Source of the DNA: Hyphomicrobiales bacterium | Lineage (GTDB): Bacteria; Pseudomonadota; Alphaproteobacteria; Rhizobiales; Rhizobiaceae | DNA length: 64,000 bases | Assembly: GCA_900465685.1 (NCBI GenBank) | Contig: UEGR01000013.1 | Coordinates: forward strand, 124,001 to 188,000 | Direction of reading: 5' to 3' | Shown: piece by piece, positions 8,227-17,293 of the stretch | Numbering within the stretch: the stretch's first letter is position 1 | Layout of the letters: the number at the start of each line of letters is the position of its first letter | Translations under genes and position numbers: made by a program | The notes under the pieces: model-generated | What the model was told of the DNA's origin: nothing | Databases searched by the model: none | What the model saw: the letters and a program-made list of their open reading frames with translations, nothing else

Positions 8227-9405
8227 GTGCAAATGCAAGCGCTTGTCCCTCGTGGACAGGAACTGGAGCGCGCCGCCGATTGTTTCGGCTGCCATTCTCT
8301 GCCGGAAGGTCCTATGGCTGCAGGTGGTGTGGCTATAAAAACTCCGTTCGGCACTTTGCATTCGACAAACATTACGCCCGACCCGACCTACGGTATTGGA
8401 AAATATAGCCGGGCGGATTTTCACCGCGTGATGAAGTATGGTGTAGCGCCGGGCCATCGCAATCTCTATCCGGCCATGCCGTTTCTGTTTACCCAGGTGA
8501 CGACGCCGGACGATATTGACGCGCTATATGCTTATCTGATGACGATACCGCCGATTGCTCTCCCCAATAAGCGCAATAGCGCCATCTTCCGCCTCCCCGT
8601 GCGGCCTTTCGTGAATTTCTGGGCGCTTCTCAATTTTCCCAAACGCGAAGCACCACAGAATGATCAGCGATCAGCGGACTGGAACAGAGGGGCTTATCTG
8701 GTTGAAGGGCTGGCGCATTGTGGCGGATGTCACACGCCGCTCAACCTCATGATGGCGCCCGACTTTGCACGCAATTTGCAGGGCGGCATATTGGAAGGTA
8801 TGGTTGCGCCTGACATTACCCAGCCGATGCTGACACGACAGGGCTTCGATATCCGCGCCTTGAGCCAGTATCTGAAGACGGGCATCGCTCGACAGGGAAC
8901 GTCGTTCGCTGACATGAACACGGTGACCCATTTTTCCACCAATGTCATGTCCGATGACGATATTCGCGCGATTGCCACTTATCTCCTGACGGACAAGGAC
9001 GGTAATATTCCGGCAGCAAAGCCAGCACCCCAAGTTTTGCCGCAGGCCGTGACACTGCCCAGAGATAGTGCCATGGACGAGGGCTGCATGGCCTATATTT
9101 CGGCCTGCGCAGGCTGCCATGGCTTGAAAGGTGAAGGCATACCGAACGTCGCGCCAGCCATGAAGGGCAATGGTATCGTGGCGTTGGATAGGCCGAATGC
9201 GTTGATCAACACGATCTTGAACGGCATTGCCACGCAGACATTCACAAACGGGCAGCGCATGTATGCCATGCCCTCCTTTTCCGACACCATGGACGAGAGC
9301 GAGATTGCGGCTTTGGTCAGCTGGATGCGCGCGCAATGGGGCGGGCAAGGCGGACATCCGGTTACTGGCGGGGAAGTCAAAGCGTTCCAACGCTCTGTTC
9401 GATAA
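8227..9405 (+). CDS. Triheme c-type cytochrome, partner of the molybdenum hydroxylase
   Basis: 392 residues from a GTG at 8227. Three haem-binding CXXCH motifs are present: CFGCH (residue 19), CGGCH (residue 165) and CAGCH (residue 294). This is the three-domain layout of the cytochrome subunits of alcohol/aldehyde dehydrogenases and of exported molybdenum hydroxylases. It should carry electrons from the 2Fe-2S subunit to the respiratory chain. The GTG start lacks a signal peptide. The natural N-terminus is almost certainly the anchor that begins at 8096, which is out of frame at a G7 tract. It lies between the small and large subunit genes. Confidence 0.9.
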   Translation: MQMQALVPRGQELERAADCFGCHSLPEGPMAAGGVAIKTPFGTLHSTNITPDPTYGIGKYSRADFHRVMKYGVAPGHRNLYPAMPFLFTQVTTPDDIDALYAYLMTIPPIALPNKRNSAIFRLPVRPFVNFWALLNFPKREAPQNDQRSADWNRGAYLVEGLAHCGGCHTPLNLMMAPDFARNLQGGILEGMVAPDITQPMLTRQGFDIRALSQYLKTGIARQGTSFADMNTVTHFSTNVMSDDDIRAIATYLLTDKDGNIPAAKPAPQVLPQAVTLPRDSAMDEGCMAYISACAGCHGLKGEGIPNVAPAMKGNGIVALDRPNALINTILNGIATQTFTNGQRMYAMPSFSDTMDESEIAALVSWMRAQWGGQGGHPVTGGEVKAFQRSVR

Positions 9406-9471
9406 TTTGCGGAGTTCATTTGACCGTATCATGGATGGCATTCCAGCGCGGTTGATTAAGGAGATAGATAT

Positions 9472-12399
9472 ATGGCTGCCGGAATGTCACGCCGTGATTT
9501 CATCAAATTGGGCACTTTTGCAGGTATATCCGTCCTCTTTGCGCGTCTTCCGAACGCGCAGGCGCTGGAGGTGCAATTGGGCCCGGCAAGGGCGGACTGG
9601 ATAGGTACCGACGGCAAGGCGCGTTATCGCTGGGATGCTGTGCGCAAGGTAACCGGCGGAAAGACCTTTGCCCGCGACTATCGCGCGCGCGACATTCCCG
9701 GCTGGACCAAGGAACAGGGACACGCGTTTTTCATCAAGGCGACGAAGGCCGACTGCACTTTCGAAGGCGTGGATCTGTCACTGCTCGGGGACGATCTCCA
9801 GCCTGATCGTTTGGTGTTGCATGAAGATCTGGAGCGGGACGGTATTCGAGTCCCACAAGTGTCAGATCTGGCGGAAGAGTTCTTCGGCAGGAACTTTCTC
9901 GTCCCGAAAGGCGAAACCCCGCCCTTGCTCGGCCATCCCGTTGCTTTGCTTGTCTACAGCGACTTCGAGCGTTTCGAACTGGCAAAGCGTATGTTACGGT
10001 TTGAAACGGACATCGTGCGTTATGGCGCCCAGACTGGCCCCAAACCGCCTAGGAACTATGGCGCGGCGCGTTATGTGCGCATGGGTGGGGAAACGCCCAC
10101 ATCGCCTTCCGTTTATTCATCCTTCCAGGACGCGACGATTTTCGGCAACTTCAAGGGTGACGAACCCGTATGGCCGGACGAAAGTCAGACAGGCATATTC
10201 GTTCCCCGCTCTGTGCAGACCCGGCATCGTGGCGGCGGTGCGCGCAATCCCGAAAAGGTGGGCCGCGAGACCTATGAGCCCATGCGGCGCGGCATGAATG
10301 CGGCCCATGAACTGGCCACCGAGATCGACGCGGCGCGGAAGAACCCCGATAAGATCGTTCTTGATCGCAAAGCCTTTTCCCAGTCCGTTGATCCTTCGGC
10401 GCTGGAAGCAGACAATGGCAACGCATGGTACGATAAAAAAACGCGAACATTGCATATCATCGCCGCTGTGCAATCGCCTTATGATGCGGCTCGCTTTGCC
10501 GCGATGATCGTCAAAGGCAACAAGACCTTTCCGGTCGAAGAGATTAAGCTCCTTTCCGGGACAACGGTGGGCTACGGTTCAAAGGACCACTCTATTTTCC
10601 CGCTCTATTGCGTCATGGCCGCTTTTTATGGTGGGGGTAAAGCCGTTCGTCTTGCCAATGATCGCTATGAGCAATTCCAGCTTGGGTTAAAGCGACACTC
10701 CATCCAAATGGATGTGACCCTCGTTGCCGACCGCAGTACAGGCCAGTTTGATATCATGAAAGGTCAATATGTCGCCAATGGCGGCGGCCGGGCCAATTAC
10801 TCATTTTCGGTGGCACAAGTGGCTGCTACGGCGGCGCAATCGATCTACTATCTGCCCAAGTCGGACTTCAGTTCTATCGCGCTGGCAAGCCGGGCAGTGG
10901 AGGCGGGTTCGATGCGCGGCTATGGCGCGCTTCAGGTCATGTCGGTGACCGAGCTGATGGTTGATGAGCTGGCGAATGAACTGGGCGTTGATGCTATCGA
11001 ACTTCGTCGGCGCAATGCCACCAAAGCTGGCTATCTAAACACGCAAGGCGCGCAGCCACTCGGTGATCCACGCAATATCGAAATGCTTGACAAGGCCGCG
11101 GCCAACTCGCTCTGGATCAATCGCGCTCAAGCCAAGAAGGATTATGATGCGGCGCATCCGGGGCGCCTCTACGGCATCGGCTTCGCACAGGTACAGAAGG
11201 ACTACGGCACAGGGGCGGACACCTCTGCGCTTGCACTGGAATTCGATGCTCAGGGGCGGTTGACCATGCGGCATTGCGTGCAGGAAATCGGCACTGGGGC
11301 AACGACGGCTCAACAGGTTCTGGTGCGTGATATCATCGGCAAGGTGCCGGATGACGTCGAGTTCGGCGTTACTGATTTTCCGCAGCTGCCTATCATTGCC
11401 GAACGCTCGCCCTACACGATCTCCCAAGTCCAGCAGGATGAAGCCGAGAAAAACCCGTTCTGGGTGCCTGCCACCTTACCCGCGATGAGCGCCTCCAACA
11501 GCGCCTATTTTTTGAGTTTCGGCACGCGCCAGGCGGCGCAGTTCCTGCTGGAAAACAGCATTTGGCCGGCTGCCCGTGCAATCTGGAGCGAGGGACCGGG
11601 CGGTGGAGAAATATCGGCAGGCAACATGACGTTTGCTGATATGCGCGTTGTGTCGGATGGCGTTGCGGGCGGGGGCATGGAAACTCTGTCCTTCGAGCGC
11701 ATTGCCCGCAAGGCCCATGCTCTGGGACTGATAACAGGCGTGGCGCTTCACTGTTTCAGCCGTTGGGAATGGGCGACGGCACAGTTCAGCATACCCGGCA
11801 CAGGCATGCGTGAGCTGCCCATTGACGCCTTGGCGGTCCGTTATGGCGACGGAGCGTCCGCCGAAACGAAGCGACGGATGACCACTGGTGGCTATGAATA
11901 TATCAAACGCAGCAAAGTCAGCTTTCCCCCAGTACAGCGCAACAATGCCGGGGTAACCACCTATGCGCCTGCGTCTTGCCTCGTGGAGTTGAACGTCAAC
12001 ACTTTTACCGGCGCGGTGGAGATTATGCAGCATCACAGCATTCTCGATCCCGGTAAAATCATCGTGCCCGAACTGGTTTCGGGTCAGCAGCAGGGCGGCT
12101 TGGCCATGGGAATTGGCCACGCACTTATGGAAGAGCTGCCACTTTATGAAGACGGACCGGGCGATGGAACGTGGAACTTCAACCGCTACACTTTGCCGAG
12201 GTCGAAGAATGTCGCTGTCTGGAGGCAAACTGCCGAATATCTGACGCCGCTTTCTGAAACGTCGCCGCCCAAAGGCATAGCGGAGGTGGTGACCATCCCG
12301 ATCATTCCGGCCATTGGCAATGCCATTGCGCATGCCACGGGCAAACGGTTCTACGAATTTCCGATCACGCCGGAAAAGATCAAGCAGCAACTGGGGTAG
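9472..12399 (+). CDS. Tat-exported molybdopterin-binding subunit (IorB-like aldehyde/isoquinoline oxidoreductase)
   Basis: 975 residues, longer than the roughly 730-800 usual for IorB. A twin-arginine signal (MSRRDFIKLGTFAG) marks export of the folded cofactor-loaded enzyme. Molybdopterin-contact segments of the xanthine-dehydrogenase family include GYGSKDHSIFPLYCVMAAFYGGG, SMRGYGALQV and CVQEIGTGATTAQQV. The C-terminal PPKGIAEVVTIPIIPAIGNAI sits where the catalytic Glu is found. It catalyses oxidative hydroxylation of an aldehyde or N-heterocycle; the substrate is unknown. With the 2Fe-2S and cytochrome subunits it forms a periplasmic three-subunit dehydrogenase. Confidence 0.9.
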   Translation: MAAGMSRRDFIKLGTFAGISVLFARLPNAQALEVQLGPARADWIGTDGKARYRWDAVRKVTGGKTFARDYRARDIPGWTKEQGHAFFIKATKADCTFEGVDLSLLGDDLQPDRLVLHEDLERDGIRVPQVSDLAEEFFGRNFLVPKGETPPLLGHPVALLVYSDFERFELAKRMLRFETDIVRYGAQTGPKPPRNYGAARYVRMGGETPTSPSVYSSFQDATIFGNFKGDEPVWPDESQTGIFVPRSVQTRHRGGGARNPEKVGRETYEPMRRGMNAAHELATEIDAARKNPDKIVLDRKAFSQSVDPSALEADNGNAWYDKKTRTLHIIAAVQSPYDAARFAAMIVKGNKTFPVEEIKLLSGTTVGYGSKDHSIFPLYCVMAAFYGGGKAVRLANDRYEQFQLGLKRHSIQMDVTLVADRSTGQFDIMKGQYVANGGGRANYSFSVAQVAATAAQSIYYLPKSDFSSIALASRAVEAGSMRGYGALQVMSVTELMVDELANELGVDAIELRRRNATKAGYLNTQGAQPLGDPRNIEMLDKAAANSLWINRAQAKKDYDAAHPGRLYGIGFAQVQKDYGTGADTSALALEFDAQGRLTMRHCVQEIGTGATTAQQVLVRDIIGKVPDDVEFGVTDFPQLPIIAERSPYTISQVQQDEAEKNPFWVPATLPAMSASNSAYFLSFGTRQAAQFLLENSIWPAARAIWSEGPGGGEISAGNMTFADMRVVSDGVAGGGMETLSFERIARKAHALGLITGVALHCFSRWEWATAQFSIPGTGMRELPIDALAVRYGDGASAETKRRMTTGGYEYIKRSKVSFPPVQRNNAGVTTYAPASCLVELNVNTFTGAVEIMQHHSILDPGKIIVPELVSGQQQGGLAMGIGHALMEELPLYEDGPGDGTWNFNRYTLPRSKNVAVWRQTAEYLTPLSETSPPKGIAEVVTIPIIPAIGNAIAHATGKRFYEFPITPEKIKQQLG

Positions 12400-12407
12400 T
12401 GCCGCAC

Positions 12408-13442
12408 ATGGACCTGTTCGATATCTCCAGCCCGACAAATGACAGTCAGGATGTTCTTTCGCTGGCGGAAGACTGGTTGCGGATGGGGCGACAGGTGGCG
12501 CTTGCCACAGTTGTGCAGACTTGGGGTTCCGCACCACGACGGACGGGCAGTCAACTGATTGTCGACGCCGATGGCTTGTTTCAAGGTTCGGTTTCTGGCG
12601 GCTGTGTGGAGGCGGAGGTTCTGGCGAGAGCAGCCGATGTCATCAGAACGGGCAAGCCCGACAGGGTCGTATCCGGCGTTGCGGATGAAACGGCGTGGCA
12701 GGCGGGATTGTCCTGCGGCGGATCAATCCGCATCTATATCGAGCGCGCCGACCGCAGTTTGCTACAGGCACTCAATGTAGAGCGTCGGGCGCGGCGGGCT
12801 GTTGCGGTGCTAACCGATCTGGATACGGGTACAAATCACCTTATCCGTAAAGGCGGCGAACTTCCGTCCGCATTTCAACCAACCATAGGGCACAATTTCG
12901 CGCGCGGTGTTTCGACCCTTGTGGAAGCGGATGGTAAAACGCTGTTTTGTAACATGCATCTTCCCAATCCGCGTTTTGTCATCATAGGCGCGGTCCACAT
13001 CGCGCAGGTGCTGGCGCCAATGGCGCGTATGGTTGGTTATGACGTCGAAATCATCGATCCACGCACGGCCTTTGCCACAAGGCAACGCTTTCCTGATAGC
13101 ACCCTTTATGCGGAATGGCCGCAGGATGTGTTTGCCGCGCTTCCGCTTGATGCTTATACGGCGGTGGCGGTCATGAGCCACGATCCGAAGATCGATGACG
13201 CCGCGTTGATCGCCGCCTTGCAGGCAGATTGCTTTTATGTCGGCGCTCTGGGCAGCCGCAAAAGCCACGCGAAGCGCCTGCAAAGGCTGGAGATGGCGGG
13301 CATGGATCAGGCCATGCTGGCGCGCATTGAAGGGCCGATTGGCCTTGCTATTGGAGCAACCAATCCGGCGGAAATTGCGGTTTCCATTCTGGCGCGGCTG
13401 GTCCAGTCCCTCCGGCAGCCAGAGATGCGGCTGGCCGCCTGA
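12408..13442 (+). CDS. XdhC/CoxI-family molybdenum-enzyme maturation protein
   Basis: 344 residues from the ATG at 12408, which has a TGGGG ribosome site at a suitable distance. A GTG at 12399 overlapping the previous stop is possible but poorly spaced. The N-terminal XdhC/CoxI domain has GSAPRRTGSQLIVDADG and GSVSGGCVEAEVL. The C-terminal Rossmann-like XdhC_C domain runs from about residue 180 (FVIIGAVHIAQVLAPMA) to YVGALGSRKSHAKRL. Family members bind the molybdenum cofactor and hand it, often sulfurated, to the hydroxylase. Its position at the end of the operon fits service to the large subunit before Tat export. Confidence 0.9.
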   Translation: MDLFDISSPTNDSQDVLSLAEDWLRMGRQVALATVVQTWGSAPRRTGSQLIVDADGLFQGSVSGGCVEAEVLARAADVIRTGKPDRVVSGVADETAWQAGLSCGGSIRIYIERADRSLLQALNVERRARRAVAVLTDLDTGTNHLIRKGGELPSAFQPTIGHNFARGVSTLVEADGKTLFCNMHLPNPRFVIIGAVHIAQVLAPMARMVGYDVEIIDPRTAFATRQRFPDSTLYAEWPQDVFAALPLDAYTAVAVMSHDPKIDDAALIAALQADCFYVGALGSRKSHAKRLQRLEMAGMDQAMLARIEGPIGLAIGATNPAEIAVSILARLVQSLRQPEMRLAA

Positions 13443-13595
13443 ATGTCACTCAACAATTACAATATGCTCGAAGGTCGTGAGATGGGCGCATTTTCTTTTT
13501 CTTGCAGAATTTGTCATCAGAAGCGCCTCTTAATTAAATTGATCAAGCGAAACTAAGGCCGAACCGAAACTTATGAACCTCTCCTTTCTGTAGTC

Positions 13596-13625
13596 TTGAC
13601 AGTTTTCCGATTCCGGCTCTACCTT
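13596..13625 (+). promoter_or_regulatory. Possible sigma-70 promoter of the ribose-type ABC operon
   Basis: TTGACA at 13596-13601 is followed after 18 bases by TACCTT at 13620-13625, 44 bases before the substrate-binding gene's ATG. The -35 element is a perfect consensus match and the -10 is weak. Inference from sequence only. Confidence 0.4.
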
Positions 13626-13668
13626 GAAATCATGCTGAGGCTCAACGCTGAAGCGAGGGGAGGAATTC

Positions 13669-14649
13669 ATGACTAAAGGTTCAATTTTTAATGGGCTGGG
13701 TCTAGGTTCAATTTCGCGACGCCAGTTTCTAACGACCAGTGCGGCCGGAGCAGGCGCGCTGTTTTTGCCGTCCTTGCCGTCTTTTGCAGCTGACAAGCCG
13801 AAAATTGGTCTTGTCATGAAATCGCTCGCAAACGAGTTTTTCAAGCAAATGCAGGCGGGTGCAGAAGAATACGCGGCCAAGAATACAGATAAGTTCAGCT
13901 TCGCCGCGGTTGGCATGAAAGATGAACGTGATTTTGCTGCGCAGGTTGATGCGGTGGAAAACTTCATCACACAGCAGTTCAATGTGATCGTTTTAGCGCC
14001 AGCCGATTCCAAAGCTATGGTCACACCTGTGAAAAAGGCGTTGGAAGCCGGTATTAAGGTCATCAATATCGACGTTGCGCTTGATGAAGAGGCGAAGAAG
14101 CAGGCCGGGATTGATCTGGCTTTCTTTGGGCCCGACAATCGCGAAGGCGCAAAATTGTCCGGCATGGCCTTGGCCAAAGAACTGGGTAAGGGCGGCAAGG
14201 TGGTTATCCTTGAAGGTAATCCGGAGGCTGATAATGCCAAGGAGCGTAAGAAGGGCTTCGATGATGCCGTAGCCGAGGGCGGCTTGACGCTGCTGGATTC
14301 CAAGACCGCGCATTGGGAAACAGAAGAAGCGAATACGCTTATGACGAATTTCCTGACGCAGTATCAGGATATTCAAGGCGTTATGGCGGCTAATGACTCG
14401 ATGGCTCTTGGCGTTGTGAAAGCGCTCGATGCTGCAGGAAAGTCGGGCCAGATCAAGGTTGTCGGTTTTGACAATATTCCTGCCGTCCAGCCACTGATCA
14501 AGGATGGCAAAATGCTGGCCACAATCGACCAGTTCGGCGCCCAGATGGCCGCAATGGGTATTGATTACGGCCTTAAAGAACTGGCGGGTGAAAAATTCTC
14601 CGGCTGGGTCAAGACCGATATCAAGCTGATAACGGCCAACGATCTCTAG
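13669..14649 (+). CDS. RbsB-type sugar ABC transporter substrate-binding protein
   Basis: 326 residues; GAGGGGAGG precedes the ATG. The N-terminus has a twin-arginine-like export signal (ISRRQFLTTSAAGAGALFLPSLPSFAA), less usual than Sec for this family. The mature part is a periplasmic-binding-protein type 1 fold: IGLVMKSLANEFFKQMQAGAEE, VIVLAPADSKAMV, GVMAANDSMALGVVKALDAAG, VVGFDNIPAVQPLIKDG. This is the ribose/galactose-type pentose-hexose binding group. It is the first gene of an SBP-ATPase-permease operon with no catabolic enzyme, so the sugar cannot be named. Confidence 0.93.
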   Translation: MTKGSIFNGLGLGSISRRQFLTTSAAGAGALFLPSLPSFAADKPKIGLVMKSLANEFFKQMQAGAEEYAAKNTDKFSFAAVGMKDERDFAAQVDAVENFITQQFNVIVLAPADSKAMVTPVKKALEAGIKVINIDVALDEEAKKQAGIDLAFFGPDNREGAKLSGMALAKELGKGGKVVILEGNPEADNAKERKKGFDDAVAEGGLTLLDSKTAHWETEEANTLMTNFLTQYQDIQGVMAANDSMALGVVKALDAAGKSGQIKVVGFDNIPAVQPLIKDGKMLATIDQFGAQMAAMGIDYGLKELAGEKFSGWVKTDIKLITANDL

Positions 14650-14666
14650 AAACTCGCACGATAGCA

Positions 14667-14697
14667 AGGCCGCAGCGTATCTACTTCGTTGCGGCCT
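14667..14697 (+). terminator. Intra-operon hairpin after the substrate-binding gene
   Basis: AGGCCGCA and TGCGGCCT form an 8-bp stem (14667-14674 with 14690-14697) between the binding-protein and ATPase genes. There is no T-run. Such hairpins commonly protect the upstream message or attenuate readthrough, giving more binding protein than membrane components. Confidence 0.5.
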
Positions 14698-14725
14698 CCC
14701 GCCATCAGAGCAGGCAGGAGCAGTC

Positions 14726-16231
14726 ATGCCATCAGCCGACGCGATCTTGAAACTGGATAACGTTGGCAAGATCTTTCCCGGCGTGGTTGCTCTGGACGGT
14801 ATCGACCTGCAACTGATGCGCGGCGAAACGCATATCATTCTTGGTGAAAACGGCGCAGGTAAGTCGACGCTCATCAAGCTGCTTGCTGGTATCTATCAAC
14901 CGGATACGGGCGAAATTTTCCTGAATGATCAGGCCTATAAGCCTAAAACGCCCCATGATGCGCAAGTCCAGGGCATTCGGATTGTTCATCAGGAACTCAA
15001 CCTGCTCCCCCATCTTTCCATCGCAGAAAATTTGATGCTGGAGAGCCTTCCGCGACGCTACGGTCTTGTGGATCGCACAGCGCTAAACAAGCGTGCTGCT
15101 GAGTTGCTGGACGAAGTTGGTCTGGGCCTCGACCCGCGCGTGCTCGTTTCCGAGCTGGGCGTCGCTCAAATGCAATTGGTCGAAATTGCAAAGGCGCTTG
15201 GCTATGACAGCAAGCTTCTGGTTCTGGACGAACCGACGGCGACACTGACCCCACCGGAAATTGAGCGGCTGTTCGCCATTATCGGGAGACTGAAGGCCAG
15301 AGGCGTAACGATCATTTACATTTCGCACCGCCTGCATGAAGTCTTCGAAATCGGTGATCGGGTGACTGTGTTGCGCAATGGTCGGTTGGTCGAAACGCGA
15401 TCATTACAGGGACTGACCGTGCCCCATCTGGTTCGCATGATGATTGGCAGGGATATCGCTGATGAATACGGCTTTGACCCGTCTATCGCGCCGGGTTCCG
15501 TCGCTTTGGAGGTTGAGAACGTTACGCGAGCGATGCAAGCTAACGCGGTGTCCTTTACAGTGCGCCGGGGCGAGATTCTTGGTGTGGCGGGTCTGGTGGG
15601 ATCGGGACGCACGGAAATCATGCGCGCGATCTTTGGCGCAGATCCAAAAGGTGGTGGGCAAATTCGTGTGGACGGCAAGCCTGTTAATATTCGCGATCCC
15701 AAGGATGCTGTCAGAAATGGACTAGGGTTCCTGACCGAAGACCGTAAGGGGCAGGGGCTGATGCTCGACATGCCCGTGGACTTAAATGCCACGATCACCG
15801 ATTTAAAGAAGATTTCGCATGGCGGATTGTTGGACAAAGGGGCCGAAAAAACGGCCGTTACGAAACTGGTTGAACAGCTGCGGATCAAGACGGCGTCGAT
15901 TGACACGTCAGTGCGCAATCTGTCAGGCGGAAACCAGCAAAAGGTCGTTCTTGCGAAATGGCTGTTTCGCGGTTCTTCCACTCTGATACTTGATGAGCCG
16001 ACGCGAGGTGTTGATGTTGGTGCGAGACGCGAAATCTATCAACTACTCTGGATGCTGGCTGCAAATCAGAAAGCGATCATCATGATCTCTTCGGATTTGC
16101 CGGAGCTCATCGGCATGTGCCACCGCATTATTGTATTCTCCAACGGCAAGCTGGTGGGAGAGCTGCCCCGGTCACAATTTGATCAGGAGCGTATTCTCTC
16201 ACTTGCCTATCAGGAGCATGTTCAAGCATGA
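14726..16231 (+). CDS. RbsA-type sugar ABC transporter ATPase (tandem NBD)
   Basis: 501 residues with two nucleotide-binding domains. The first has an intact Walker A (GENGAGKSTLIKLL, about residue 37), Q-loop and Walker B (LLVLDEPTATLT). The second has the degenerate Walker A (GLVGSGRTEIMRAIFG) typical of RbsA/MglA proteins but a full signature (LSGGNQQKVVLAKWL) and Walker B (LILDEPTRGVDVGA). It energises sugar uptake with the permease encoded next, which it overlaps by four bases (ATGA). Start chosen at the ATG behind GCAGGAGC. Confidence 0.95.
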   Translation: MPSADAILKLDNVGKIFPGVVALDGIDLQLMRGETHIILGENGAGKSTLIKLLAGIYQPDTGEIFLNDQAYKPKTPHDAQVQGIRIVHQELNLLPHLSIAENLMLESLPRRYGLVDRTALNKRAAELLDEVGLGLDPRVLVSELGVAQMQLVEIAKALGYDSKLLVLDEPTATLTPPEIERLFAIIGRLKARGVTIIYISHRLHEVFEIGDRVTVLRNGRLVETRSLQGLTVPHLVRMMIGRDIADEYGFDPSIAPGSVALEVENVTRAMQANAVSFTVRRGEILGVAGLVGSGRTEIMRAIFGADPKGGGQIRVDGKPVNIRDPKDAVRNGLGFLTEDRKGQGLMLDMPVDLNATITDLKKISHGGLLDKGAEKTAVTKLVEQLRIKTASIDTSVRNLSGGNQQKVVLAKWLFRGSSTLILDEPTRGVDVGARREIYQLLWMLAANQKAIIMISSDLPELIGMCHRIIVFSNGKLVGELPRSQFDQERILSLAYQEHVQA

Positions 16232-17238
16232 CAGATAAGCCGTCTATCTCCGAGAAGCCCGTTGCGCCTGATCGCCAGAAGTTGAAGCGTTTCCTGTTGC
16301 GAGACGCAGGCGTCTTTCTGGCTCTTTTATTGATCACGCTGGTATTTTCCCTCACCGCGCCCTATTTCGCCACGCCCGGCAACGCATTGAAGATATTCGT
16401 TCAGATTGCCATCAACACAGTTCTGGCGGCTGGCATGACTTTCGTTATCCTGACGGGCGGCATTGATCTCTCTGTTGGTTCGGTACTTGCTCTTTGCACG
16501 GTCGTTGGTTCGCTCATCATGACGTCGGGTCTGGAGCCGGCCTTATCAATACCGCTTGCCGTATTAGCCTGTATTGCAGTTGGCGGATTGTGCGGGTTCA
16601 TCAATGGAAAGGTGTCGACCTTCTGGAAGATACCTTCCTTTATTGTGACGCTTGGTATGTTGAATATCGCTGCTGGCGCGGCGCGCGTGGTGTCCAATAA
16701 CTCAACCATCACCGGACTGCCGCAAGGCTTCGTCGATTTCGGCAATCTCATAATCGGTGGTTTCCTGCCCTCGATCTTTCTTGTTGCCGTGGCCGTGATT
16801 TTCGTTGGCTGGTTCATTCTGCGGTTTACCGTCTTTGGGCGCATGATCTATGCAGTCGGGGCCAATGACGAGGCAGTGCGTCTGTCGGGACATAACCCCG
16901 ACGCCTATAAAATTGCTGCATTTGTTATTTCGGGAGTGACTGCTGGCATCGCAGCAATTGTCTATCTGTTGCGTTTGAATATTGGCAGCCCGATTGCCGG
17001 TGTAGGTTATGAATTGAATGCGATTGCAGCGGTCATTATCGGCGGAACCAGCCTTTTCGGAGGAAAAGGCTCCATTGTTGGTACACTCGCGGGTGCATGC
17101 ATTTTGCAAGTGCTGGCCACCGGCCTGCAGTTGCTTGGTATCGGCGACAATTACAAGCCGATCATCATTGGCGCAGTGATCATACTTGCCGTGATTGTCG
17201 ATACCTATCGTGAAAGATTGCTGCGGCGCATTCGTTGA
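16228..17238 (+). CDS. RbsC-type sugar ABC transporter permease
   Basis: 336 residues with about eight to ten hydrophobic helices. Diagnostic segments are GMTFVILTGGIDLSVGSVLAL and GVGYELNAIAAVIIGGTSLFGGKGS, the conserved permease signatures of the ribose/xylose branch. A short basic, Pro-rich cytoplasmic tail precedes the first helix. Translationally coupled to the ATPase gene by a 4-base overlap; last gene of the operon. Confidence 0.94.
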   Translation: MTDKPSISEKPVAPDRQKLKRFLLRDAGVFLALLLITLVFSLTAPYFATPGNALKIFVQIAINTVLAAGMTFVILTGGIDLSVGSVLALCTVVGSLIMTSGLEPALSIPLAVLACIAVGGLCGFINGKVSTFWKIPSFIVTLGMLNIAAGAARVVSNNSTITGLPQGFVDFGNLIIGGFLPSIFLVAVAVIFVGWFILRFTVFGRMIYAVGANDEAVRLSGHNPDAYKIAAFVISGVTAGIAAIVYLLRLNIGSPIAGVGYELNAIAAVIIGGTSLFGGKGSIVGTLAGACILQVLATGLQLLGIGDNYKPIIIGAVIILAVIVDTYRERLLRRIR

Positions 17239-17249
17239 TGCGCCGCAGC
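17220..17249 (+). terminator. Strong hairpin overlapping the permease stop codon
   Basis: GCTGCGGCGCA (17220-17230) pairs perfectly with TGCGCCGCAGC (17239-17249), an 11-bp stem with an 8-base loop that contains the TGA stop. No T-run follows, so termination is not certain. It lies between convergent genes and could act in both directions. Confidence 0.5.
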
Positions 17250-17293
17250 AATCCGGTTGGAAAGCTATGCTACAGTGATCTCGGCGGCCGCTT

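Noticed and set aside
8227-9405. GTG at 8227 as a complete natural start for the cytochrome
   Set aside because: It would leave a c-type cytochrome with no export signal, while a matching anchor lies just upstream in another frame.
9671-13290. Long antisense open frames across the molybdopterin subunit and XdhC genes
   Set aside because: Lengths reflect GC-rich codon bias of the sense strand; there is no start context or domain.
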